Origin: Lachnospiraceae bacterium
Lineage (GTDB): Bacteria > Bacillota > Clostridia > Lachnospirales > Lachnospiraceae
Direction of reading: 5' to 3'
Assembly: GCA_024699325.1 (NCBI GenBank)
Contig: JAILPS010000007.1
Span: forward strand, 20,915 to 84,914
DNA: 64,000 nucleotides
Every line of letters starts with the position of its first letter. The stretch's first letter is position 1. Below the pieces are notes generated by a model. The model worked only from the letters and a program-made list of their open reading frames with translations. It ran no database searches and was not told the DNA's origin. Positions 1-7,073 of the stretch are shown piece by piece. A program made the translations under genes and the position numbers.

Positions 1-18
1 TCTTTTTGTTTTTTTCAT
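1..18 (-). CDS. Start of an unidentified gene (first six codons only)
   Basis: An ATG at the window edge opens a reading frame whose first residues are MKKTKR. It is preceded by a good ribosome-binding site (AAAGGAG, about 7 nt upstream). A promoter, two hairpins and a clean terminator for the previous operon all point to a real gene start. The product cannot be named from six residues; the lysine-rich start would suit a signal peptide or a basic protein. Confidence 0.55.
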
Positions 19-36
19 ATTGTTCTCCTTTCCTGA

Positions 37-120
37 AATATCGACCCTCCCGGGCGTCGATATTAGCTCTTATATAGACATGGAGTGGACTTCTTCTTCG
101 TCTTTGAAGGCCACTCCATG
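37..120 (-). promoter_or_regulatory. Leader with two strong hairpins before the gene at the left edge
   Basis: The roughly 110-nt leader contains two inverted repeats. The first is CATGGAGTGG (79-88) with CCACTCCATG (111-120), extended inward by a CTTC/GAAG helix. The second is AATATCGAC (37-45) with GTCGATATT (56-64) around a GC-rich 10-nt loop, ending just upstream of the ribosome-binding site. Neither is followed by a U tract, so they look like leader structure rather than terminators. I do not recognise a known riboswitch. Between 121 and 214 I see only the promoter. Confidence 0.5.
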
Positions 121-134
121 TAAATAATGTATAA

Positions 135-163
135 ATTTTACCATTTACAAAGCCAAAATACAA
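135..163 (-). promoter_or_regulatory. Promoter for the gene at the left edge
   Basis: On the minus strand TTGTAT (158-163) and TAAAAT (135-140) are separated by 17 nt, a good housekeeping-sigma arrangement. It lies after the trp terminator and about 115 nt before the ATG at position 18, so the next gene is transcribed separately from trp. Confidence 0.6.
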
Positions 164-214
164 GTATATTTTCACAAAATGTTCACACTTTGAAACAGAA
201 TCGTCGAATCTGTA

Positions 215-259
215 TAGTCAAAAAGGAGACTGGTCACAACAACCGGTCTCCTTTGACTA
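215..259 (-). terminator. Rho-independent terminator of the trp operon
   Basis: On the minus strand GGAGACCGGT (242-251) pairs with ACCAGTCTCC (225-234), with one mismatch and a short loop, followed by five U. It starts about 30 nt after the trpA stop. An outer AGTCAAA/TTTGACT extends the symmetry. Confidence 0.85.
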
Positions 260-291
260 ACATTTATAATGATTATGTGATGTGATGTGAT

Positions 292-1068
292 TTAGAGGTT
301 ACTTACAGCCTGCTTCATGGATTTGACATACGCTCCAACCTCAGGCGCTGCGTCCCTTCCAAACTGTCCGACGCGCTTTACGATGGCTGAGCCCACAATC
401 ACTCCGTCGGCGTTAACTGCCATCTTGGCGGCCTGCTCAGGGGTTGATATTCCAAAACCGATGGCACACGGCACATCCGTGCACTCTCTGATTTTCTCTG
501 TGATGGCTGCAATGTCGGTTCTGATCTCGCTTCTGACACCTGTAACTCCCAGGCTTGAAACCACGTATATGAAGCCCTTGGCCTCCTTCGCGATCATCTC
601 TATTCTGTCGTCAGATGTGGGCGCGATGAGGGATATGAAATCCACGCCGTACTTCTCGCATACAGGCTGGAATTCGTCCTTCTCCTCGTAGGGAATGTCA
701 GGAAGAATGATACCGTCGATGCCAACCTGTGCGCATGTGCTTGCAAATCTCTCTATTCCGTAGGAGAACACGACATTGGCGTAGGTCATGAACACCATGG
801 GTACGGTGACATCCTTTCTGAGTTCTCTGACCATGTCGAACACTTTATCAGTTGTGACACCTCCCGCGAGAGCTCTTATGTTGGCTCCCTGGATTACAGG
901 TCCCTCAGCTGTAGGGTCAGAGAATGGAATGCCAAGCTCTATAAGGTCAGCGCCGCTCTCCTGCATAGCTCTGACAATCTTAGCTGTGGTCTCTAAATCA
1001 GGGTCGCCACAGGTTATGAATGGTATAAATGCTTTGCCGTTTTCGAAGGCCTTCTTAATATTACTCAT
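292..1068 (-). CDS. trpA: Tryptophan synthase alpha chain
   Basis: Cleaves indole-3-glycerol phosphate to indole and glyceraldehyde 3-phosphate and passes indole through a tunnel to TrpB; cytoplasmic alpha2beta2 complex, last step of tryptophan synthesis. The 258-residue protein has the family length and TIM-barrel motifs. Catalytic Glu44 sits in [11 protein letters not shown]. The position of E. coli Asp60 is Glu55 (TAEGP), a conservative change. The start MSNIKKAF was chosen because GGGGAGG precedes it; an in-frame upstream start would add 12 residues inside trpB. The ATG overlaps the trpB stop by 8 nt (ATGAGTAA), so the pair is probably translationally coupled. It is the last gene of trpEGDCFBA and is followed by a terminator. 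Confidence 0.97.
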   Translation of the reverse strand: MSNIKKAFENGKAFIPFITCGDPDLETTAKIVRAMQESGADLIELGIPFSDPTAEGPVIQGANIRALAGGVTTDKVFDMVRELRKDVTVPMVFMTYANVVFSYGIERFASTCAQVGIDGIILPDIPYEEKDEFQPVCEKYGVDFISLIAPTSDDRIEMIAKEAKGFIYVVSSLGVTGVRSEIRTDIAAITEKIRECTDVPCAIGFGISTPEQAAKMAVNADGVIVGSAIVKRVGQFGRDAAPEVGAYVKSMKQAVSNL

Positions 1069-2254
1069 AGATATCCTCCCCTCTGTAGCGCGCGATAGCT
1101 GCACAGTCCTTGTCTCCTCTTCCTGAAACCGTCACGACAATAATCTTGTCAGGGCTCATGGTTGGAGCAATCTTCATGGCGTATGCGATGGCGTGGGATG
1201 ATTCGATTGCGGGGATGATACCCTCTGTCTTTGAGAGATATTCAAATGCGTCAACCGCCTCGTCGTCTGTTATGGCAACATACTCTGCACGTCCGATGTC
1301 GTGAAGGTATGCGTGCTCAGGTCCGATGCCCGGATAGTCAAGTCCTGCAGAGATGGAATATACAGGGGCAATCTGGCCGTATTCATCCTGACAGAAGTAG
1401 CTCTTCATGCCGTGGAAGATGCCGAGCTTGCCGACATTTAATGTCGCAGCTGTCTCAAATGTGTCGATGCCGCGGCCTGCAGCCTCACATCCGATAAGTC
1501 TTACATCCTTGTCCTCTATGAAGTTGTAGAAGCTTCCGATTGCGTTGGAACCGCCGCCGACACAAGCCATAACCACGTCCGGGAGTCTTCCCTCCTTCTC
1601 TAACATCTGCTCCTTAATCTCCTTGGAGATTACAGCCTGGAAGTCGCGCACGATTGTAGGGAATGGATGTGGTCCCATTACAGAGCCTAAGCAGTAATGT
1701 GTGTCTGAGATTCTGTTTGTCCACTCTCTCATAGCCTCATTTACTGCATCCTTAAGGGTTGCAGTTCCGCTCTTGACAGGGATAACCTCTGCGCCTAAAA
1801 GTCTCATTCTGTAAACATTTAACGCCTGTCGCTTGGTGTCCTCCTCGCCCATGAACACAACGCACTCCATGCCCATGAGAGCTGCCGCTGTGGCTGTCGC
1901 AACTCCGTGCTGGCCTGCGCCTGTCTCGGCTATAAGTCTGGTCTTGCCCATCTTCTTGGCAAGAAGCGCCTGACCTAAAACATTGTTAATCTTGTGGGCG
2001 CCTGTGTGATTTAAATCCTCTCTCTTGAGATAGATCTTCGCGCCGCCTAAATCCTTCGTCATCTTCTCTGCGTAATAGAGTCTTGAAGGACGTCCCGCAT
2101 AGTCGTTTAATAGCTCTGTGAGCTCTCTGTTAAACTCAGGGTCATTCTTGTAGTGATTGTATGCCTCCTCAAGCTCTATGACAGCATTCATGAGTGTCTC
2201 AGGAATGTACTGTCCGCCGTGGACGCCGAATCTTCCCTTGCTCTTCGTTTCCAT
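1061..2254 (-). CDS. trpB: Tryptophan synthase beta chain
   Basis: PLP enzyme joining indole with L-serine to give tryptophan; partner of TrpA. At 397 residues it matches the common TrpB1 type rather than the longer TrpB2. Lys88 in HTGAHK forms the Schiff base with PLP, and a glycine-rich phosphate loop ([10 protein letters not shown]) lies in the middle of the protein. The start METKSKGR is preceded by TGGAGG at good spacing; an alternative start six codons upstream lacks this. The start lies 18 nt after the trpF stop, within the operon. Confidence 0.97.
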   Translation of the reverse strand: METKSKGRFGVHGGQYIPETLMNAVIELEEAYNHYKNDPEFNRELTELLNDYAGRPSRLYYAEKMTKDLGGAKIYLKREDLNHTGAHKINNVLGQALLAKKMGKTRLIAETGAGQHGVATATAAALMGMECVVFMGEEDTKRQALNVYRMRLLGAEVIPVKSGTATLKDAVNEAMREWTNRISDTHYCLGSVMGPHPFPTIVRDFQAVISKEIKEQMLEKEGRLPDVVMACVGGGSNAIGSFYNFIEDKDVRLIGCEAAGRGIDTFETAATLNVGKLGIFHGMKSYFCQDEYGQIAPVYSISAGLDYPGIGPEHAYLHDIGRAEYVAITDDEAVDAFEYLSKTEGIIPAIESSHAIAYAMKIAPTMSPDKIIVVTVSGRGDKDCAAIARYRGEDIYE

Positions 2255-2272
2255 AATTCCTCCATATATCAA

Positions 2273-2890
2273 TTAATGTGTGTCCGTATGCGCCTTGCGC
2301 CTTACACTAACTACAAACCTTCTGATTTTGTCCGGATCCTTCGCCCCGCCGGTCTCCACGCCGCTGCTCACATCTACCGCAAACGGCGCATATTTTTCAA
2401 GCGCAGCGCTTATGTTTTCACAGTCAAGCCCTCCCGCTAAGAAAAACTCCCTGTCAAATCCCTCAAGCACTGACCAGTCAAATCTCTTACCTGTGCCCCC
2501 GTCGCCGTTATCTAACAAACAATAGTCGGCCGGCGAGTTTTTGGCTCTCTTTAGATCATCCGGCCCCTCGATTTTGAAGGCTTTGATGACCGGAAGGCCG
2601 AACCTCTTGACATTTAGCACAAACTCCTCGCTCTCGTGACCGTGGAGCTGAACTAAATCCAACATGTCCATCTTAATTACTTTTTCGATAAAGTCAAGGC
2701 TTTGATCGTAAAACACGCCCACAGCCTTAATCCTCTTATCAAGCATTTGCCTAAGCTCCAGGGCATATTCAGGGGTTAAAGTGCGCCTTCTGTTTTCTGC
2801 AAATATGAAGCCTGCATACTCGGGAAGCGCCTCATTTACATAGCTTATATCCTCCGGCCTCATCATTCCGCATATTTTTATTCTGCTCAT
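2273..2890 (-). CDS. trpF: Phosphoribosylanthranilate isomerase
   Basis: Amadori rearrangement of phosphoribosylanthranilate to CdRP, third step of tryptophan synthesis. The 205-residue TIM barrel shows the general-base Cys7 in KICGMMRPED and the C-terminal FAVDVSSGVE segment with the general-acid Asp and phosphate-binding residues. Here it is separate from trpC, unlike the TrpC-TrpF fusion of enteric bacteria. Its ATG overlaps the trpC stop as ATGA, consistent with coupled translation. Confidence 0.96.
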   Translation of the reverse strand: MSRIKICGMMRPEDISYVNEALPEYAGFIFAENRRRTLTPEYALELRQMLDKRIKAVGVFYDQSLDFIEKVIKMDMLDLVQLHGHESEEFVLNVKRFGLPVIKAFKIEGPDDLKRAKNSPADYCLLDNGDGGTGKRFDWSVLEGFDREFFLAGGLDCENISAALEKYAPFAVDVSSGVETGGAKDPDKIRRFVVSVRRKAHTDTH

Positions 2891-3672
2891 GTGGCCTCCC
2901 TTAGTGATTTAAGCTTCGCCGCCTTGTCAGTGGCTCTCATAAGCGTCTCACCTATAAGCACCGCGTCAGCCCCAATTCCCTTAAGAAGGGCAATGTCGGC
3001 CTCGTCCTTAACGCCGCTTTCTGCCACATACACGCAGTCCGCCGGGATCAGGCTTCTAAGCCTCTGGGCGTTAGAAAAATCAACGGAAAAATCCTTTAGA
3101 TTTCTGTTGTTTACGCCTATGATCTTAGCCCCTGCGGCAACCGCCTGGGTAATCTCCGCCTCGTCGTGGGTCTCCACCAGAGCGTCAAGCCCCAGCTCAC
3201 TGCAGATGCCAAGATATCTTCTCAGTGTCTCGGTGTCCAAGATGGCGCAGATTAAGAGCACCGCGTCCGCCCCCATAACCTTCGCCTCGTATATCTGGTA
3301 TTCATCCACGGTGAAATCCTTGCGGATCATGGGGGTTTTTACGCTGCCCCTGATCTCTCTGAATATTTCGTCGCTTCCCTTAAACCAGTTGGGCTCCGTG
3401 AGGCAGCTTATGGCGTCCGCCCCCGCCGCCTCGTAGTCCTTCGCTATCTGAAGGTACGGGAAGTCCTCCGATATGATGCCCTTAGAGGGCGATGCCTTCT
3501 TCACCTCGCAGATGAAGCTGAGTCCGGGTTTCTTAAGTGCCGCTAGGAATCTGTGATCCCTGTTTGGCATCTGCTCGCATTTTGATTTTAGTTCGTCAAT
3601 GCTTACATGTTTTTTGGCCTCTAAAACCCTGCCCCTTGAATACTCTGCAATCTGATCTAATATGTTTGCCAT
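2887..3672 (-). CDS. trpC: Indole-3-glycerol phosphate synthase
   Basis: Decarboxylating ring closure of CdRP to indole-3-glycerol phosphate. The 261-residue monofunctional protein has the family's active-site segments in order: FICEVKKASPSKG near residue 54 (catalytic Glu and Lys), a lysine in PMIRKDF, GVNNRNLKDF and the phosphate-binding VAESGV. The start MANILDQI overlaps the trpD stop by one base (TAATG). The gene ends in an ATGA overlap with trpF, so this part of the operon is tightly packed. Confidence 0.96.
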   Translation of the reverse strand: MANILDQIAEYSRGRVLEAKKHVSIDELKSKCEQMPNRDHRFLAALKKPGLSFICEVKKASPSKGIISEDFPYLQIAKDYEAAGADAISCLTEPNWFKGSDEIFREIRGSVKTPMIRKDFTVDEYQIYEAKVMGADAVLLICAILDTETLRRYLGICSELGLDALVETHDEAEITQAVAAGAKIIGVNNRNLKDFSVDFSNAQRLRSLIPADCVYVAESGVKDEADIALLKGIGADAVLIGETLMRATDKAAKLKSLREAT

Positions 3673-4691
3673 TACTTATTACTTTCCTCTATGTATGCCT
3701 TCATTGTGTTATATGCCTTGCCTGTCTCGATTAAATCCTTCGCAAGCTCGATGCCGGAAGCGATGCTGTCGGCCTTGCCTCCGATGTAGAGTGCGCAGCC
3801 CGCATTTAACAAAACTGCGGTGAGCTTAGGTCCCTTCTCCACGCCTGTCAGGATGTCTGTTGTCATCTTGGCGTTCTCCTCAGGAGTTCCGCCCACGATG
3901 TCGAGCTTGGAAGCTCTCTCGAAGCCGAAATCCTCAGGCTTTATGGTGTATGTCACGAACTTGCCATCCTTGAAATCGCAGATCTTCGTAGGAGCTGAAA
4001 CAGAGATCTCATCGAGCTTGTCTGTTCCGTAGACAACCATGCCGCGCTTAACTCCTAAGCTTGTCATAACCTGTGCGAGAGGCTCTACAAGATACTCGTC
4101 ATATACTCCTAACAGCATATATGTTGGCTTAGCCGGGTTTGTGAGAGGTCCTAAGATGTTAAATACTGTTCTGAAGCCCAACTCGCGTCTGATGGCGCCT
4201 ACATACTTCATGGATGTGTGATACTTCTGTGCGAAGAAGAAGCACATGCCAACCTTCTTAAGCATGTCAACTGCCTTCTCAGGGTCCTGCTGGATGTTTA
4301 CGCCAAGAGCCTCCTGGCAGTCAGCTGTTCCTGAGAGCGAGCTTGCCGCGCGGTTTCCGTGCTTAGCGACCTTCACGCCGCCTGCTGCCACAACGAATGC
4401 GCTTGTGGTGGAAATGTTGAAGCTGTGGGCTCCGTCGCCGCCTGTTCCAACTATCTCCATGGTGTCCATGCCTGTCTCCACAGGGATGGCCTTCTCTCTC
4501 ATGGCCTTCGCACAGCCTGAGATCTCGTCGATGGTCTCAGCCTTCGTGCTCTTGGTTGACAGAGCCGCGAGAAATGCAGCGTTCTGTGTGGGAGTGGTCT
4601 CACCGCTCATAATCTCTCCCATTACCTGATATGCCTCGTCAAATGTGAGGTCGCCCTTAGCCACGATTTTTGTGATTGCTTCCTTGATCAT
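3672..4691 (-). CDS. trpD: Anthranilate phosphoribosyltransferase
   Basis: Transfers phosphoribose from PRPP to anthranilate. The 339-residue protein carries the PRPP-binding GTGGDG (82-87) followed by NIST, and the KHGNRAASS segment near residue 109 that binds anthranilate and Mg-PRPP. It is not fused to TrpG, in contrast to E. coli TrpGD. The ATG has a strong AGGAGG site and lies 20 nt after the trpG stop. Confidence 0.97.
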   Translation of the reverse strand: MIKEAITKIVAKGDLTFDEAYQVMGEIMSGETTPTQNAAFLAALSTKSTKAETIDEISGCAKAMREKAIPVETGMDTMEIVGTGGDGAHSFNISTTSAFVVAAGGVKVAKHGNRAASSLSGTADCQEALGVNIQQDPEKAVDMLKKVGMCFFFAQKYHTSMKYVGAIRRELGFRTVFNILGPLTNPAKPTYMLLGVYDEYLVEPLAQVMTSLGVKRGMVVYGTDKLDEISVSAPTKICDFKDGKFVTYTIKPEDFGFERASKLDIVGGTPEENAKMTTDILTGVEKGPKLTAVLLNAGCALYIGGKADSIASGIELAKDLIETGKAYNTMKAYIEESNK

Positions 4692-4711
4692 TGTTTAGTC
4701 CTCCTAATATG

Positions 4712-5278
4712 TTATAGATTGATAAAATTTTTAAGTATCATATGTCCCTTCGGTGTCAGGATTGACTCCGGATGGAACTGTAATCCGTAGATTGGATATT
4801 CCCTGTGCATGATTGCCATGACCTCGCCCTTGTCGGTCACTGCTGTGACGCTCAGGCACTCAGGGATGGTGTCAGGGTCTGCGGCAAGGGAATGATATCT
4901 TGCCACCTGAAATTCTTCTCCCAACCCCTCGAACAGCGGGCAGGGGTTTTTCACATAGGCGGTTGACTGTTTGCCGTGCATCAGCGTGCTCGCATATGTG
5001 ACTGTGGCGCCGTAGGCTGCGCTTATGGCCTGATGGCCTAAACACACGCCAAGCGTGGGAATAGTTTTGCTAAGCGTGGCCGCAACCTCCATGGTAACGC
5101 CCGCATCCTCTGGTCTTCCGGGACCAGGCGACAATATAATCTTGTCAGGATTAAGCGCCCTAATCTCCTCAACGCTTAGCTCATCATTTCTGATGACCCT
5201 GATGTCAGGCTCTATCTCGCCGATCATCTGGTAGAGATTGTATGAAAAACTGTCGTAGTTATCTATCAATAATATCAT
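4712..5278 (-). CDS. trpG: Anthranilate synthase component II (glutamine amidotransferase)
   Basis: Class I glutamine amidotransferase that supplies ammonia to TrpE. The 188-residue domain has the full triad: Cys79 in GVCLGHQ, His169 and Glu171 in QFHPES, plus the oxyanion motif SPGPGRPEDAG. Because it sits in the trp operon and no pabB is nearby, TrpG is preferred over PabA, though in some Firmicutes one subunit serves both pathways. The start MILLIDNYDSF matches the family N terminus and overlaps the trpE stop by one base (TGATG), indicating coupling; a longer in-frame start would run into trpE. Confidence 0.96.
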   Translation of the reverse strand: MILLIDNYDSFSYNLYQMIGEIEPDIRVIRNDELSVEEIRALNPDKIILSPGPGRPEDAGVTMEVAATLSKTIPTLGVCLGHQAISAAYGATVTYASTLMHGKQSTAYVKNPCPLFEGLGEEFQVARYHSLAADPDTIPECLSVTAVTDKGEVMAIMHREYPIYGLQFHPESILTPKGHMILKNFINL

Positions 5279-6735
5279 CACATATCCCTCGCTTCCTCTA
5301 GAGCTCTTATGACAGCGGCGGCCTTGTTGATGCACTCCTGATACTCTGTCTCAGGAACGCTGTCTGCCACAATTCCCGCGCCGCTTCTGGCGAAAACCTT
5401 GCCGTTCTTCTTATATGCGAGGCGGATGGCTATGGCCGTGTCCATGTCGCCGTTAAATGCCACATATCCGACCGCTCCGCCGTAGATGCCTCTCTTGTTG
5501 TTCTCAAGCTCCCCGATAAGCTGCATGGCCCTGATCTTCGGCGCCCCTGAGAGTGTTCCCGCCGGGAGCACCGCGCTTATGGCGTCCATGGCGTCCTTGT
5601 CAGATCTTATATCTCCTCTGACCGTTGAGCCTATGTGCATGACGTGGGAGTATCTTACAACCTCTCTGAGTTTTTCAACCTTAACGCTTCCAAACCGGCT
5701 CACGCGGCCCAAATCGTTTCTTCCAAGGTCAACCAACATGTTGTGCTCTGCAAGCTCCTTCTCGTCCTTAAGAAGGCCTCTCTCAAGCTCCTTGTCCTCC
5801 TCGTCTGACTTGCCCCTCGGTCTGGTTCCCGCAAGAGGAAATGTGTGAAGCACGCCGTCCTCAAGCTTGACCAAAGTCTCAGGTGAGGCGCCCGCAACCT
5901 CCACGTCCGTACCGCTGAAGTAGAACATGTAGGGCGAAGGGTTGATGCTTCGAAGGAGTCTGTAGGTGTTTAGAAGGCTTCCCTCAAACGGAGCCTCCAG
6001 CCTGTTTGACAGAACAATCTGGAAGATATCGCCCTCGTGGATGTGGTGTTTGCCTCTCTCCACCATCTTACAGAACTGCTCCTTGTCAAACATGGGCTTT
6101 ACGGGACCTGTAAGGTGCCCAGGCTCGTCGTGAGCCTTCCTGCCATGCCTTATCAGGTCCTCCATCTTCTTAAGCTCTGCCTTAGCCTTCTCGTAGCCTG
6201 CCTCCACATTTTCAAGGGACATGTTTGCAATCAGGAGAAGTTTTTTCCTGTAGTTGTCAAACACGATGACCTTGTCAAAAAGCATGAGGTCCAAATCCTT
6301 AAAATCCTCTGTGTCCACAGCCGTGGTCTTAGCGGCAGGCTCCTCGTAGCCTAAGAAATCATATGCGAAATATCCGACTAAACCTCCCGTGAAAGGGGGA
6401 AATCCGGGAAGCTTCGGACTCTTGTAATCTGCCAGAATTTTTCTAATCTCGTCGGAAGGGTTTGGCGTCACAAAATGCTTATCGCCTATTATCATCTCTC
6501 CGTTTTTGCAGGAAATGGAGAGGGTTGGATTATATCCCAGGAATGTGTACCTTCCGGTGCTGTCGGGCTCTACGGCCGACTCGAGCAGATATGTGTGCTC
6601 GCTGACATTTTTTAAAACTCTAAGAACCTCCACAGGTGTGAATTTGTCTGAGAGTATCTCGTAAATCACCGGAGCCACCTTGTACTGCCCGGTCTGTGCT
6701 AACTGTCTAATCTCCTCAATCGTTGGTCTAAGCAT
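5278..6735 (-). CDS. trpE: Anthranilate synthase component I
   Basis: Converts chorismate to anthranilate with ammonia from TrpG; first committed and usually feedback-inhibited step. The 485-residue protein has the N-terminal LLES motif that binds inhibitory tryptophan, so feedback control is probably intact. The C-terminal chorismate-binding domain shows FQIVLSNR, TFPLAGTRPRG, the EHNMLVDLGRNDLG segment and the LSGAPKIRAM segment. The start MLRPTIEE is set by TGGAGG; an upstream in-frame start would fall inside the T-box terminator. It is the first gene of the operon, directly behind the T-box leader. Confidence 0.96.
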   Translation of the reverse strand: MLRPTIEEIRQLAQTGQYKVAPVIYEILSDKFTPVEVLRVLKNVSEHTYLLESAVEPDSTGRYTFLGYNPTLSISCKNGEMIIGDKHFVTPNPSDEIRKILADYKSPKLPGFPPFTGGLVGYFAYDFLGYEEPAAKTTAVDTEDFKDLDLMLFDKVIVFDNYRKKLLLIANMSLENVEAGYEKAKAELKKMEDLIRHGRKAHDEPGHLTGPVKPMFDKEQFCKMVERGKHHIHEGDIFQIVLSNRLEAPFEGSLLNTYRLLRSINPSPYMFYFSGTDVEVAGASPETLVKLEDGVLHTFPLAGTRPRGKSDEEDKELERGLLKDEKELAEHNMLVDLGRNDLGRVSRFGSVKVEKLREVVRYSHVMHIGSTVRGDIRSDKDAMDAISAVLPAGTLSGAPKIRAMQLIGELENNKRGIYGGAVGYVAFNGDMDTAIAIRLAYKKNGKVFARSGAGIVADSVPETEYQECINKAAAVIRALEEARDM

Positions 6736-6739
6736 CACA

Positions 6740-7031
6740 TACCTCCATTCAACAATAAAAAACGCCCCTTGAAACCTCACGGTTTCAAGGGGCGATAATA
6801 AACTAATCGCGGTGCCACCCTTGTTGGTCATAAGACCCACTCACAGGTACTAACATACCCTGCTCACTGACGTAGAAGCTCACGGCTCAGGCTACTGTAA
6901 TTCACCCTGCTCCTCACAAACCCATTCGCATCCACTGTTCGTGCTCTGCTCTCACCATACAGAACTCTCTGGATCAAACCCTTATGAATGTTACTCCCTT
7001 TGCTCATCGGATTTAAGTTATTTAACTGTTG
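6740..7031 (-). promoter_or_regulatory. T-box riboswitch, tryptophan-specific, controlling trpEGDCFBA
   Basis: This nearly 290-nt leader senses uncharged tRNA-Trp. The T-box sequence AAGGGTGGCACCGC (6809-6822) is followed by a GC-rich terminator. In Stem I the AGTA motif and CATTCAT pair opposite GTGGATG, placing GCGAA-UGG-GUUUG on the 3' side; the UGG at 6922-6924 is the Trp codon expected for the specifier. Charged tRNA would leave the terminator formed, and uncharged tRNA would stabilise the antiterminator. The whole gap between trpE and valS is explained by this leader and its promoter. Confidence 0.93.
6755..6794 (-). terminator. T-box-controlled terminator before trpE
   Basis: On the minus strand CGCCCCTTGAAACC (6781-6794) pairs perfectly with GGTTTCAAGGGGCG (6763-6776) around GTGA, followed by a run of U. 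This is the competing structure to the T-box antiterminator. Confidence 0.93.
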
Positions 7032-7037
7032 GAATTG

Positions 7038-7066
7038 ACTTTAGCACAGCAAAGTATGTTTGTCAA
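7038..7066 (-). promoter_or_regulatory. Promoter of the trp operon
   Basis: Consensus TTGACA (7061-7066), a 17-nt spacer and TAAAGT (7038-7043). Transcription should start near 7031, just before Stem I of the T-box. The -35 hexamer lies only 8 nt after the valS stop. Confidence 0.85.
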
Positions 7067-7073
7067 CATTTTT

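Noticed and set aside
63..119. An 18-codon reading frame (MEWPSKTKK...) in the leader at the left edge, with one Trp codon, as a possible leader peptide.
   Set aside because: No ribosome-binding site precedes its ATG, and the ATG lies inside a strong hairpin arm. The trp operon itself is controlled by a T-box at its other end.
276..290. Three tandem TGTGA units just after trpA.
   Set aside because: Only 15 bp long and unsupported by any nearby element; chance repeat.
317..691. Plus-strand open frames lying over trpA, and similar long frames opposite trpC, trpD, valS, the AAA+ gene and others.
   Set aside because: They lie opposite confidently identified genes, lack ribosome-binding sites and have compositions typical of reverse-strand shadows.
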